The notes beneath the pieces were generated by a model. It did not search any database. It saw only the letters and a program-made list of their open reading frames with translations, and was not told the origin of the DNA. A DNA stretch of 64,000 nucleotides, from NCBI GenBank assembly GCA_012064415.1, contig SSNU01000112.1:62001-126000 (forward strand). Reading direction: 5' to 3'. The translations under genes and the position numbers were made by a program. Positions 13,501 through 26,100 of this stretch are shown in pieces. Numbering within the stretch: position 1 is the stretch's first letter; each line of letters starts with the position of its first letter. Source of the DNA: Gyrodactylus bullatarudis. Lineage: Eukaryota; Platyhelminthes; Monogenea; Gyrodactylidea; Gyrodactylidae.

Positions 13501-16500
13501 TAAAAAGATCATAGTGTGTTCAATAATCCAAAATTCATCATTTTTCAAAGTGAAACCTACTGGGAAATTTGACATTCTCAAATGAAATTATGCATAGTAT
13601 AGAATATTCATTGGAAATAACACTTGATATCCTGCTCGAAATATTAACGATAAATTTCCTATAATAATATATTATTAGGGTGTAGGGGAACTCATTAGGG
13701 TACTGACTATTCTTATGAAATTTAGTACCTAGATGATTTCTTGCATGTATTTTTGAAGAGAAAAAGAAGCATTTTATGTTATGATTATGCCTGTTTTTTC
13801 CATAATATCCCACGGGTATGATAAAACAACAAATTTTTCTAAGATTACAGTGCGTGGATTTGAAAAATTTAAATTTTTTAAAACATGAGTGACGTATTGG
13901 CGAAGAATTTCCCGATGCATGCTTCAATACATTTTGCTGATTGTTCTATCAGATATTACCTCACCCTAATGACTATTGTACCTGTTAATTGTGAATAATT
14001 TGCTAAGCATCTTCCTGCTGATTCTCTATGGCTGATTCTCTCTGATGGTGCTATTTGTTTTTCTCCGAAAATTTTTTGCCTCAAAAACATCATAGAAAAA
14101 GAAATTTGAGCTCCAGATAGTTGTTTAGGATAATATGAATAATTTACATAAAATAGTTTTCCTATTGAGTTTTTAACAAGCCCTTTAAATGTAAAATTTC
14201 TTAATTCAACCATGAATGAAAATTCTTCAATGAATAAAATTTACACCAATTCATCTTGTCGAGCTAATTAAGAATACATGAGTTTAGTATAAGATTATGG
14301 AATATTTGAAAAAAAATTGGCTACGAACATGGCTTTTCAAAATTAGAGAAGCTCATCGTAATTATTATCTAACTTTATTGCAGCGTAAAAATTAGGAAAA
14401 AATCTTGATTACAATGCTTTTCCATTGCAATCTTCTTATAAGTTATAAAAAATAAATATTAATGTAAATCTAGCTTCTCAAACGAGGACTGCAATGAGTC
14501 AATAATCTATGAGAACCAAATTCAATCGACAAGACCCCATAGTCGTGATGCAAATGGACTCAAATCGAATCTCCATCATGCTCATATCAAAAGTTTTGAC
14601 AACAGTCCTCAGGATATTAACCCTTCTCAACATCAACATGGTCAACGCAAACACAAGAGTAATCCATCGATTATGCCAGCTGAACTGTTGAGTCGGTTAG
14701 ATGAAAATGTCAAAATCATGAATGACAACAGTGGTAGTCAACGCAATCAAAGTTCACATCACAACACCTCGAGGATTACCTTTGCTACAATCCCAAAGAT
14801 TATTGAAAAGATTACACATCCTAGTTACTGTGATATTGGCCTGATTAATGTATTCCTGTTAACCTACCGGAGATTTATAACACCCGAGTATTTACTGGAA
14901 ATCTTATTGAAGAGATTCGATGTACCCGAGTATGAAAGCCTTGTCAAGTCGACTGAGAGCATGAATTTAGAGAGTGAATCGGAAAATGTTAAAATCTACA
15001 ATAAAAACTATCGGGACTACATAAAATTCAAGTAAGCTAAATATCTTTCTTTCTTTAGAAACAAAAACCTACTCAATGATATTTTCCACTTTTGTAGGGA
15101 ATTTTTCGGTGATTTTAGATTTGTGCTTCTTAAAAAATCTACAATAGAGTTTTCGAGTTATTTAAAAAAAATAGAAAACCTGACTTGGCAGTGTTTTGCC
15201 TTCCAATAGACAAAAACATGAATTATATACATATATGTAGAAAGACAGAATTGACATCATCTTGTTCAGGTATATGTTCTTAACAGAGTAGAAGAAAACT
15301 TTCCCTTGACCCCTTTATTTTCTGAGCTATTCAAAGTCAAAGTTGCAAAGATAACTACCTCAATTAGAATATGGTAGTCTTTAAAGTATCAAAAGCGTAA
15401 AAAACTTTTCGAAAATTATGCTTTTGTAAAATATTTTCATTGCCAAATCTCTATTTTTCAACACCTAAAAATCAGAGAAAAGATATTGTGTGGTTTTTGT
15501 AAAAATAATTAATTAAGGAATTAATTTTTAGATTCGTTAAGTTACCTTCTTTTTACTTTTAGAGTAATTCTCGTCCTCTACAAATGGACTTGTAATCCGC
15601 GTTACTTTAAAAATGACTTTATCAATCACCAAATTCTCAGACAGAGATTGATCAACTTTCTCGAAAATAAGATCATCAAACCATCGGAAAAAGTTGACAA
15701 GCATTATTTCCTCTTCAACAAAGAGTACAAGGCCTTCGTAAGTGTTGCCAGATACATTCATAACTATGTTGAAATACAAGGCTGTGAAAGTAAACGGGAA
15801 AAGAAGCAAGAGAATGACCGAAAGAATCGCATAGACTATCAATTCGGACCAAAGAGTCGCTCCTATGAGAATATCAATAGAAACTCTGATGAAAATGACT
15901 CAGAGCAACGCAAGGATCGCAAGGAAAACATGGAAAATAATCTAAAACGTCGAGAATTCTCCACCCCAAAACATAAATCTCAAAATTCAAATGTTGTAAA
16001 GCCACTGCCGAAAGCTGTAACTCAAGAAATCAACACTTTACACACTCCAGAGGAATCAGATGACTTTGAGTTAAAGCTATCAAATGTAAGGCATGATTCC
16101 AAATTTCAAATTTGATAATTATTTCTAGTATTTTACGATTTTCTTTTGAGTTAGGTGTGAAAAATTACATTTGACAATCATAAATAAAAACTTCAAGATT
16201 GCATAGTATGATTTCTTTTCAAAACGAATTAGCTGGGAAAACCCTGCTAAACGAAACTGAAATTATTTAGAATAAACTTGGTCTTTGCGATGTATTCCTC
16301 CTTTCTGTAAGAATTAGTATATCATTCCTTTAAAATTCATGCTTAATTTCAGTAAGGATTAGCTAGAACTATTCTTATTCTTGATTGGATTCTATCACTT
16401 TTTTATATATGGAAAGAGATTAAAAATCTATGAGAACTTAAAAGTACTCGATTCAAATGCCTAAACAATGTAATCAGTAATTAGTAATCACTAGGGCAAC

Positions 16501-19500
16501 CAGAAAAAGGCAGTTTATTGAATGAAAAAAGGCATTTTTTCAGGCAAAATTTTGGAAAAAAGGCAAAGGAAAAATGATTTTTAATTATCATTGGTTAAGT
16601 ATGATCATCCAATGAATTAAGTATTAATTAAATATCTAGAATCTCTAAAATCTGATTGATTATATTTTACAAATATTCGTTTGGACCATTTTGCTTATGA
16701 TTTTCTCTAGCTTTGAATAGTACAGGGAAGTTTCAATTGAATTTCCGAACTTGGTATTTAATTTTAGCTTGGATTCCTGTTAGAATTTAGTTTTAAAAGT
16801 CCTCGTTGTGAAATTTAGTTAGTAGAAGCATTAAATGCAGAATATCATTATGATTTTAAAGTTAATAGCCTTCGATTTTTTCATTGAAGTCGTATCCTGA
16901 GTGCAAATTCAAACTTATAATGTCATATCTTTATTGATTGTTGCTTGTATCTGAGATTGAACAGGGGATTCTTATTTATTTTAATGCAAAAATGGGTTTT
17001 TAAGAAGTAAATTAAAAAAGGCTAAAAAAGGCATTTTGGATGAAAAAAGGGATACCCAACTCGTGAACCAAGCTATCAGGAGAATTTTTAATAACATTTT
17101 CAGGCTTAATACACCTGTATTAATCTATGGACAAAAAAGGCATTTGGTTGCCCTAGTAATCCCTGATTACTTATTATTGATTACTAATAAGTTATTCCTT
17201 ATGTTTTTCAAGATTATTGAAAAAATGATCTAACTCAACTCTCTTTCTAGCTAATATTTTATATTCAGATTCATCCACTGGAGTTGGCTCAACAGATAAC
17301 CCTACATGAATGGAATATCTACAGAAAAATTGAGTTTTGGGAAATTGACGGCCGAGATAAAGGGAAAGAGTCAGATTATAACGATGAGAAGACGCCGAAT
17401 CTCCGCAAGTCAATAGAGTTTAGCAATGCCTTACGCAATTGGCTTGTCCTTAGCATAATGCGGGAAAGAAATCATGAGGATCGTGTTGTCATGCTACAAC
17501 GAGTTATCGATCTTATGCTTATCATGAATAAACTCAACAATGAACAAGGTACACAGGAGGCCAAATCTGTACTGATTAGTGCCTCTGTATTTCGTCTCAA
17601 AAAGGTATATCAGGTAAGAAAAGTTGATTTATCTTTAAAACTGTATTTTAAAAATAAATTAAAACCATTGCATTTCTTCTAGGCCGTGAAACGGTTAAAG
17701 AATTATCGTGAAATTGTCGAAAAATTACGCTCAAATGACGATACTATAAATCAAACTACAAGTCCCTATCATACTCAAAACTCTCAACTTTCCAGTTCTG
17801 CATCATCACCGAATTCTGCTCTTTTGTCCAGTAACTTTTGGAAACCACGAGCGTCTCTTTCTACAAACTCGTCTTCCTTATCAAATGCCTGTAAGAATTT
17901 TAACTCTGTACTAGATATATTTGACCTCTCCTTGAGGTTAGGAAGACAGCAATCTGTGATTTATATCAAGAATTCGAATAGGCTGAAGAATTTTTGAAAA
18001 TCTTGATTGTCGGGCTCTTTTTTTGCCAACTTTCAAATTCCCATCTTTTCAAACGTTGAATTGGAGATTATTATTATAGATTCCTGACTCTATATCAATT
18101 AACTTTAAGAATCAAAAGGATAATTGTTTTAAAGCATTCAAAAATAGTACCATCTAAAGGATAAAATAACAAACTGAACAAAAATATGTTAAAAGATTTA
18201 GTGCTTTGTTGTAAATTCTTTTTCCAGTTTAAAAATAAGCAAACTCCTTTATTTCAGTTACAAGCCATTTGAATATTGAAAACTTAGACTCAAATACATC
18301 ATCCAATGCGAGTAACACATCCCTGAGTCAAATCCGGTCTAGTACTAGGCCGTCATCTTCTTTTGACAAGTTTATAAAAATGTTGGAAACTTCTCAATGG
18401 AATTCGAGTAAAGTCTCTCATAACAAGGAAGAAGTGAATATTGGCAGCATTGAAAACCATCCATGTGTCCCTTTTGTAGCCAAAGGTCTAAAGACACGAC
18501 TAATTCATCAAGAGCTTCGACACTCTGACTTTAGGACCAACTCAAAGGGGGAACAAATGATTAATGTCTCCAAATTGCGGTCCATTTATGAGTTGGTTGA
18601 GAATTACCTTCGTTACCAAACCATTTCATATGACCTGATTCCAATGCCCAAAGTTCAGGTTTGTTTGAGAATACTTTTCTTGATTCTATTCAGATCTAAT
18701 ATGATTTATTTTTTATACAATATATTTCTCATATTTAAATTAATAAAACTAGGCTTTTTGGATAGAGATTTTAAAATTGTCTATTAGAGATGTAACAAAT
18801 TTTGACCTTTTTTTAAATCAAAGTATTCCTTGAAATTTAATAACAATGATATGTGAGATCTAAAATAACTGAAAATTCGTTTGCAATCCCATGCATAGTC
18901 GTGCATTGCCCATTTTACCCCAAGTTCTCTTGTAGGCATAGTGGTATAACAAAATTTAACAGAAATGATCCTAACATGATTATATTACTATTTTCATTGA
19001 AAAAACCTTTTAAATCCTTATCAGCAAAAAAGATATTCGGAATTTTAGTGAAAACGTAGTAAAAATTCATTGAAAATCTAGCGGCATTTTTAAAAAAGAC
19101 TTTTCTTCAAACTTGAATATTATCACAGACGAGCATTTTGATACTTGATCTTGTATAAAATAATGTTTAGAACTCATAGTATTATCATTTGAGTAGGTTT
19201 TTAAAATATGTTGAGAAATTTATTACATCTCTATTGTCAATATTGTAAAAACTAATTCCCTAGATTCATCATGATTATTCTGAATGTTTAAATGTCAAAT
19301 ATTACTCTGGACTAATGTCCACTAGAAAAGAAACACAAGGTATCAAAGTATCAGTTTAAACCTACACTAACTCAGAAGAGTAATTGATTTTATTCTAGAA
19401 ATTTTTGGATAACTTGAATCCATTCAAAATGACAAATTGTTCCGACCAGGAATCATTTGAGAGTCAACTCTATTCCTTGTCAGAACTATACGAGCCTCGT

Positions 19501-22500
19501 GATGTTACCGGTCCTTCCATGAATCCTAGTAATGTTTCCGGATCAGTTTCGGTATCCAGTACCATATCGATTGATTCCTCTACCCAGAGTTCCGGAACTG
19601 GTCTCATTCAAGGGAATAACTCTAATTGTACATCTACAGAGGTGAGTTTGACATTCAAAAAACCCTGCAATCACAAAATTAAAGCTATATTCTTGATGAA
19701 TTTTTGGGAATTTATCATTTTCACTTTGCTCTGATTTAAACTGTAAATCTTTTGTTTAGGAACGTTCGTTGAGCCGAGATGAAATTTACGCAGCAAACAT
19801 TCTCACTCAAATGTCTCTTGGGGAAAAAATGAATTTAAATTCTCTTCTCCCCTTTTACAATGCTCTCAATTTACAATCATTTAGTTTGCCGCAACAGCTT
19901 CAATCAAATTTGACATCCACTCAGGACCCCTTGAAGCAAACTTCGTGTTCTCCTATTAACAGGCTGTCGAATACCAATCAGGCATGCTCTTTTTGTAATC
20001 AGATCAAGTCAAATTTGCGAAAAACATGTGACTGTATTATTCAGGGTAGTGAAATGCAATGTAAAATTCTATCAGAATCCAGTGCTTCCTCAAACAATGG
20101 TGAGCTACAATCGCCAGCAAGCTCTTTATCACCTTTGATATCCGTAAAATCGAATAATACGAGTACCTCATCGCCATCTGGAGGTTCTCAGTTTAACATA
20201 TTCGGCCGTAAAAGTCCCATTCACGCGGATACATCTCTTGTCTCAAACTCTGATGGGGCTAGTAGCCTTGGGAAATCTCAGAATCTTCCTAGTATCTCCT
20301 CAAATAGTCAGATGGGTACTGAAAGCTCCTCAAGTGATGCACTCCGAGTTCATGGTCTTTGGCATTACCGTCTTCAACAACATCGACAGGCTCAAGCTCA
20401 ATTGCAATTCGCGTATGAGAAAAACGGTGAGTTATATTGAGAATAAAACCAATCTAAATTTATAGTTATTAACCCTTCATATCCCCTTGTTCCACCAGTG
20501 GAACACAACTCTTTCTCGAGCGATAATTTTTACTGAAAGATACCTAAAACACTTTGTTTACCCCTCATTAGAAAGGAAATTTATTAAGCTACAAAATTAT
20601 GTATAATTCATAAAGATAGCTTTTCACTGATGCACACCATAGTTAATTGAAGAAGTGTGATTTTTTGAAAATGTTGTCAAAAATTTTTAAAATATTTAGA
20701 ACGTTCTTTTGAAAACCTATTTGCTGAGGTTTTAGAGAAAAATAAATTAAGCCGATAATCAATCAATTCTAGTTACAAGTACAGCCCCAGCAACAGTCAC
20801 AGAGTTGGATAAAAGTGATACTAACGAGAAGTCAACAGAAGTTGATAATCTAATTATGACCCAACCTGTAATTACCGACAAGAAAAGCTGTGAAAAAGTG
20901 AAGAGAAAACGACGTAGAGACAGTGGTCAGCAGAAAATTGATCAGTTTATGAAAAGGCAGAAATAGATAATTAGTTGTGAGCAGAGTTTTTCACGTTGAA
21001 AACTCTTTACCCCTCCCTAGCAATGCCTAAAAATACAATCACGAAATGGACCAATGGAAGCCAGAGAATATTTTGCATTGTAATAGTATTTAAATGTTAC
21101 CGGGGTAGAGTCTGAAGAGACCCGGCGAAATATAACGTTTATCACTATAATATACGTCTGTCTTCTCTAACCTTCCTTATGAGTTTAGAACCAAACGAAA
21201 ATATTCTTGATGAAGTTCGGCAATATTATCGTTCAAAAATAAATTAACTTTCTTTGGTAAAACAATAGTCCTAAATTTCATTTATGCAATCGCCTGCTCG
21301 ATATCTCTTATAGTTTAAAGTCAAATACCAATTTTAACCTCTATTATCTTTGTAATGATAAGTCTGTGTAATTATTTTGGTTAGGTTGCGAATTTTCTCA
21401 TTTGTGTGATGAAAAAATAATAATTTGGAACATGAAGGATTAATTTTATTTATAATAAATCATTGAGTGGCATCAGATATAAATCTAATTAAAGTAACAA
21501 TATTTAGATCAATGTGTTCTGCAAGCAAGTCCAACCCTGAGTCATTTCCTTGGGACTGCGTCTATCTCAACTTCGCCAACACCATCCTCCTCCATGGTTA
21601 ACGTTATGAGCCCTCCAAAAATCAATTCTCCCCCTGTTTTCGCCAACCAAAGTTTTACTAATAACCCACACCAGTGTAGTGCTTGTCTGTCCACGATCTC
21701 TTCCCTGATGATAAGTTCTGCCACGTCAACTTCCACTATGGTTGATAATCCAGACTCTAAACAGTTAAATTCGTATCGTAAGTTGATGTCAATTCCAATG
21801 AGTAATAATTACAACATAAATTATATATATATTTTTAACGTGTTACATTTTTGATCTATTCTTGGGGAGATATCTAAAGAAAACCACATGAATAAACAAA
21901 TTTAGATTCAAAAGAGACCTCTTAAACATTTATAAACAATAAATAAAATCAATTTCCTGATCAGTTTTACTCATTGATGATCCAATATATTTCATGAATA
22001 ATGATTTATCAGGAAACTAATAAGTGAAATTTTAAAATGAGTGCTTAGTATGTGATTAGTAATCACTGATTACTATCAGGATGTCCCAATTTTATTATAA
22101 GGATTTGAGATAATGGATCCAAAATTTCGAATTTTCACTTTTTATTTCAGACTCCATGGCCAAATTTGAAATCTATGTGTAGTGATAAAACGAAATATCA
22201 GCATTTAGATCAGCTTAAATCTCTGAAATTAATAGAAATATTCAAGTACAAACGTTGAAAAAGAGAATAGAATAGTAAATTCTCATCTTCATGTCTATTT
22301 TAGCTTCAGATAAGATTCAAAAAATAATTATCTCAATTATTCTATTCCAGTGTCCAAACATCGTCTTAGTGATGCTTCAATAAGACCATCCGTTTCATCT
22401 AATGCTCAAAGAGACGTCTCCCCACCTCCCTTACCGCCAAGAAATACTGTGATCTGCTCAAACAATGAAGTATCTGTGATTTGTCAAGATTCACCCTCTC

Positions 22501-22574
22501 CTCGAACAAAACCTTTGCATCAAAAAACCAAAGACTCTAAATTTCCTCCGCCCCTTCCGCCTAGAATGCAATAA
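7571..22574 (+). CDS. Sos: Son of sevenless Ras guanine-nucleotide exchange factor (17 exons, 2277 aa)
   Basis: Exons: 7571-8191, 8251-8313, 8426-9064, 9465-9752, 9898-10225, 11084-11755, 11864-12325, 13028-13349, 14474-15031, 15563-16085, 17269-17613, 17683-17890, 18258-18658, 19399-19641, 19760-20426, 21508-21777, 22351-22574. Joined length is exactly 2278 codons. Domain order is that of Sos: histone-fold region (about 1-260), DH (about 255-600, ending KYLLPRLLLLPIFH), PH (about 860-1125), RasGEF N (about 1200-1370), CDC25 catalytic (about 1495-1830) and a tail with two PPPLPPR SH3 ligands (2228-2234, 2269-2275) expected to bind Grb2/Drk. The catalytic wedge is present: Leu1758 and Glu1762 align with human Leu938/Glu942 (from memory). 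Ser/Asn-rich insertions sit in the DH, between DH and PH, inside the PH and inside CDC25 (1626-1743), making it far longer than the 1300-1600 aa typical of Sos. The N-terminal start is least certain; the exon 11 acceptor could be 17251 instead. Confidence 0.93.
12664..12910. repeat. Dispersed repeat family A copy in Sos intron 7
   Basis: It contains the family A blocks GAACTTTGAGCTGAAAA, TTTCATTGATTTTTAGT and CTTTATTTTATTTTGATCC that recur at 24640-25140, 38595-38820 and elsewhere. It lies wholly inside an intron. Confidence 0.6.
13677..13979. repeat. Short inverted-terminal element, family B, in Sos intron 8
   Basis: The left end has ATTAGGGT and the right end CACCCTAAT, a short inverted repeat. 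The interior ATATCCCACGGGTATGATAA matches the copy at 50050-50507 (ATATCCCACGGATATGATAA). It is a likely MITE; boundaries are approximate. Confidence 0.5.
15063..15490. repeat. Solo arm of the foldback element in Sos intron 9
   Basis: The stretch from TATTTTCCACTTTTGTAG to CACCTAAAAATCAGAG is homologous to each arm of the large inverted repeat at 40009-41210, at lower identity. It fills most of the 531-bp intron. Confidence 0.65.
16492..17155. mobile_element. Non-autonomous hAT-like element in Sos intron 10 (664 bp)
   Basis: The ends are inverted repeats: TAGGGCAACCA on the left and TGGTTGCCCTA on the right (one mismatch beyond the first ten bases). They are flanked by 8-bp near-duplicates, GTAATCAC and GTAATCCC. 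TAGGG ends with an 8-bp target duplication are hAT hallmarks. The motif AAAAAAGGCA recurs near both ends, as transposase sites often do. There is no long ORF, so it would need a transposase in trans. Confidence 0.75.
18850..19260. repeat. Diverged family B copy in Sos intron 13
   Basis: The blocks AAGATATTCGGAATTTTAGTG, GTAGTAAAAATTCAT and TAAAATAATGTTTAGAA parallel those in 50050-50507. The terminal repeats are not clear, so the limits are approximate. Confidence 0.45.
20773..21186 (+). pseudogene. Repeat fragment with a PIP-box-like coding remnant, in Sos intron 15
   Basis: From 20773 an open frame of about 64 codons runs to TAG at 20964-20966 and ends KVKRKRRRDSGQQKIDQFM followed by KRQK: a basic stretch then a Q-x-x-I-x-x-F/M motif like PCNA-interacting boxes. 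A related fragment lies inverted in TRIM intron 3 (31804-32318). Both copies share a conserved non-coding tail with AAGAGACCCGGCGAAATA and end CTTCCTTATGAG. The splice to this segment would be in phase with Sos exon 15 and would terminate Sos, but the second copy in an unrelated gene marks it as a dispersed element. The parent gene is not identified. Confidence 0.5.
22012..22095. repeat. Short repeat shared with 23798-23866
   Basis: GAAACTAATAAGTGAAATTT and the following bases through GTATGTGATT are repeated exactly at 23798. This copy has an extra 14 bp (a short duplication of AGTAATCA-type sequence) before the shared ACTATCA. Confidence 0.7.
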
Positions 22575-23137
22575 GAACTTTCTTGCTCTCTTCTCCTCAC
22601 TGGCTCTCTCATGAGTAACAAGGGTAAAGTTCTCACTCTGATACATGTTTAAAAAACATTAAATTCTGAAATCTCCCTTATTGTATTATTATTAATAGAA
22701 ATGATTTTTTTTATTGAATATATAAATTTGTCGCATTTATTTTTCTACTAAAATACAGATGAGATTAATCGACTATAGTAATCGATTAGGGAACAGCTTT
22801 AATCAAGTTGAATCAAATAGGGGTTTTACAATTAAACTCAGCCAATCAAATCGAGGTTGAAAAATAAAGGGCAGATAAAGTATAATTCATTATTATTACT
22901 ATGTGTGTGCATAGTACAAATCCCATATTCAGGTTAGAACAACAACGATATAACAATATACGTTTGAACAGCCAATCAGAGGAGGGTTGTGTATCTGTTG
23001 GAATTTGATTGGTTCAAACAATTTCATCCTTGATTCAAAATCTATAGTTTTTCAAAAATACATGAAGAAACAAATCTATCTCAAATTATTCACCAACTAT
23101 GAGAATAACCAGAATAAAAGTAGCATGAACTGTAGAT
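22575..23137. other. Intergenic, Sos 3' end to TRIM start
   Basis: About 560 bp between two genes on the same strand. It should hold the Sos 3' UTR and the TRIM promoter. I see no canonical AATAAA close to the Sos stop, no repeats that I recognise and no ORF of note. Confidence 0.5.
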
Positions 23138-26100
23138 ATGTATAACATGCTGGATTTATCTCAGATTTCTCTAAACGGCCAAAATCTCACGGGAAAATTA
23201 GCACAAGAAATTTACGATGAATTTCTCGTCTGCAAGATTTGCTACGAAGCGTACAAGAATCCAAAGTGTCTCTCATGCTTGCATACCTTCTGTGAGGATT
23301 GTATTGAACGTCATATTTCTGGTGAGTTTTTTTGTCTTTCTTTTTGAAATGAACTGCAATCAACTTTAAAAAAAAACATGAAATGAATGTTATCCAAGAT
23401 TAGGAAATATCACTTCTCTTACCCCTCGAGTTTTGTGGGTAGGCTTTTTAAATTCCTTTCACCTTCATAGTTACGATTGTAGACATAAAGTTTCAATTCC
23501 GTTAACTTTCTCGAGAAAAAACACATAAATCCAGTCGAAAAGAGGTTTACAAAGACAATCAAATTTATCATGTGAGGATTCCACTTCCTCAACATCATAG
23601 AAACATGAGAGATTGCTATTCAACGACAATCTATATCTATTATATATAGTCTCCTATAGCGTTTCTGAGCCAAACTAGGAAACTTTCATTGTCTATTTAT
23701 TCTGGAGTTTTATTATCAAACTTCTGTTTGTTTCATGTGAAACTATATTGCTTCTCTTTCCAGGAATCATACTTTTTAGTTGTCATTTATTTATCTAGAA
23801 ACTAATAAGTGAAATTTTAAAATGAGTGCTTAGTATGTGATTACTATCACGAAGATGTTCCAATTCTATCCCAAATCTTCAAGTTTGTTTTGACCCTCTT
23901 TCGACAGTTTCTGACCACACTTGAATGTATAGAAGCTCATGTGATACAGATATTCAACTCCCTATAGAAATCATTAAATTAGTCTTGTCCTGATTCTGTG
24001 TGTTGGAAATCACTCTTGAAAAGACATAAATGTATCAGATGATGCATGAAATTATCTCCAAGATTTATTGACAACTTGTGTGAAAATGTTAAAAGTTATT
24101 ACTTTTTCTATCATGAGTCTTTCGAGTTATTTTTCTAACAAAGGTTTTTCCTGCATCTATTACATGTTAATGCCCTGTTTTTAAATACAAAGATAATTCA
24201 TGCATCTGTGCTTTGGATTCTATCAGGAAATTATAGGTGAGAGCGATTGCATCTAAAATAAATATCATATCTGAAAGTTCATATTCAGGATTGCTACAAC
24301 ATTGGTTTTCTTATTTCAGTATTCCATGTATGTATATTGAATATATATTGGCAAGAAATTGTAATACAGATATTAGATGTTAAATTATTGATTCCAGTAG
24401 AGGAAAATATATACATGCCAACATGGATTACATCATAAACATCTTGGATAAATAAGTTGAGGTTAAATTCTTCTGCTAACCCATTGTTAATATTGATTCT
24501 CATGCATCCTAAAAGGGTTGGGATGCAATAAACTTTAATCTTTTTATCAAGCAATTTTTATCTGTTAAATTATTTCAAGATTCTCAAAGATATTTGACCT
24601 GTTTTCCAGGTTTTGATACACATTTTCCTGTTGGTTTTCTATGATTTTTACAGAAATTTCGATTTTTTATCAATAATTCGAATTTGTTAAATTTTTTTGG
24701 AATCCTACCTACTTTCACCATTTGAAGAAAAAATTCTGAAAAAAAATAATATTTTTATGAAAAATATGGCAATTTTTCAAATTCCCATTTGGGACCAAAA
24801 TCCCATTTTTTCGAACTTTGAACTAAAGTTTTTTATTGATTTGAAAGTGGGAGGCTGATCGAATGTGTTTTTTCAGGATCAAGATTAGATAATAAAGCTG
24901 AATAGCACCGTCAAATTATTGACAGTTTCCCCATTTTCGAGAGATTTTGAATTATCTAAATTTCATTGATTTTCAAGTAGTGAAATGATCAAAAAATCGA
25001 AATTCGACTCCCAAACGATAATGAAGATATGCATTAGACAGATTCAGTTAAATTTATTTTCTTCTCTAATCTTGATCCTGAAAAAACTTTTGCGATCAGC
25101 CTTCCACTTTCAGCTCAAAGTTCGAAAAAATAGGAAACTAGTTTAGAAAATGTACAAAGTCAGGTGTAAAGTGTCATCAAAGGAAGCAAATGTTATTAAT
25201 CTTAGTCTAAAATTTTCCTGAACGACTTTAAACAGATATTTTATTCTGTTTTAGCGGTAAAGCTCGATAAACCAATTTTGAAGAAACCCACGGCCCTTTG
25301 CTTTAGACAGTGTGTTCTGATAAGGTTTTTCTCAAGTTCAAATACAAGATAGCCTCAAGTGTGGATAAACAAAGGAAAAAAATAAAAATTTTGCTTAATC
25401 ATTAAATTGTTGTAAGAATGAGATCAATAAGAGAATCTGGATTTTTACTGGGTCAGTACAACTTTCTATTAAATAAGAACATGTTTTTTCCTCTTTATAT
25501 GATATAAGGACACATGGATACAACACCAAGTTGAAGGGTTTCAGTTAAAGTTTCCCGTATCACTTTCTTCTTTCAGACTAGTTTCAAGAAATTGAGTTAT
25601 CATTTTCTATTCACAATCATTTATTTGTCCTCGCATACTCTGTACATTTCTTTAAACTTATACTACTAGTCCGAGAGAAAGAGAATAACAAACACTGCAG
25701 TTAAAAAGTCCAGGTAAAATTTCTTTCAAGGAATATTGAACAGAAAAAATACTTGAGACAATTTCTATAGAGAATTTTTCTGTTTCTAAAATATCAAGTT
25801 TTCCTCACTGATCCTATATATACACCTAGTTAATATGAAGATGGGAATTTATGATTTTTACAAAATTCTCATTTTTTTCAGATCAATCGTGTGGAAAGTG
25901 ATACTGATTTAATTTCAAGTTACTAAAGCTTTGAAAATTATATAGCTATTGAACTGATCGAAAAAATCAAGATCAAACCTAATCTAATCTCGTATGTGTT
26001 TAACTGAAATAACTGAAATGAATGATTACTTGGTGAAATTTTGCTTATGATCCGATCAGATCAAAATAATTAAAATGGGATCGATAAAAGGGGGTTCACG

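Noticed and set aside
14509..14691. 60-codon frame beginning MRTKFNRQDP in Sos exon 9
   Set aside because: It is a wrong-frame shadow; the phase-correct frame reads DCNESIIYENQIQ and continues into the RasGEF N domain.
20773..20966. A possible terminal Sos exon, in phase with exon 15
   Set aside because: A homologous fragment lies in an intron of the TRIM gene, and skipping to 21508 continues in phase to the SH3-ligand tail. It is more likely an element fragment.
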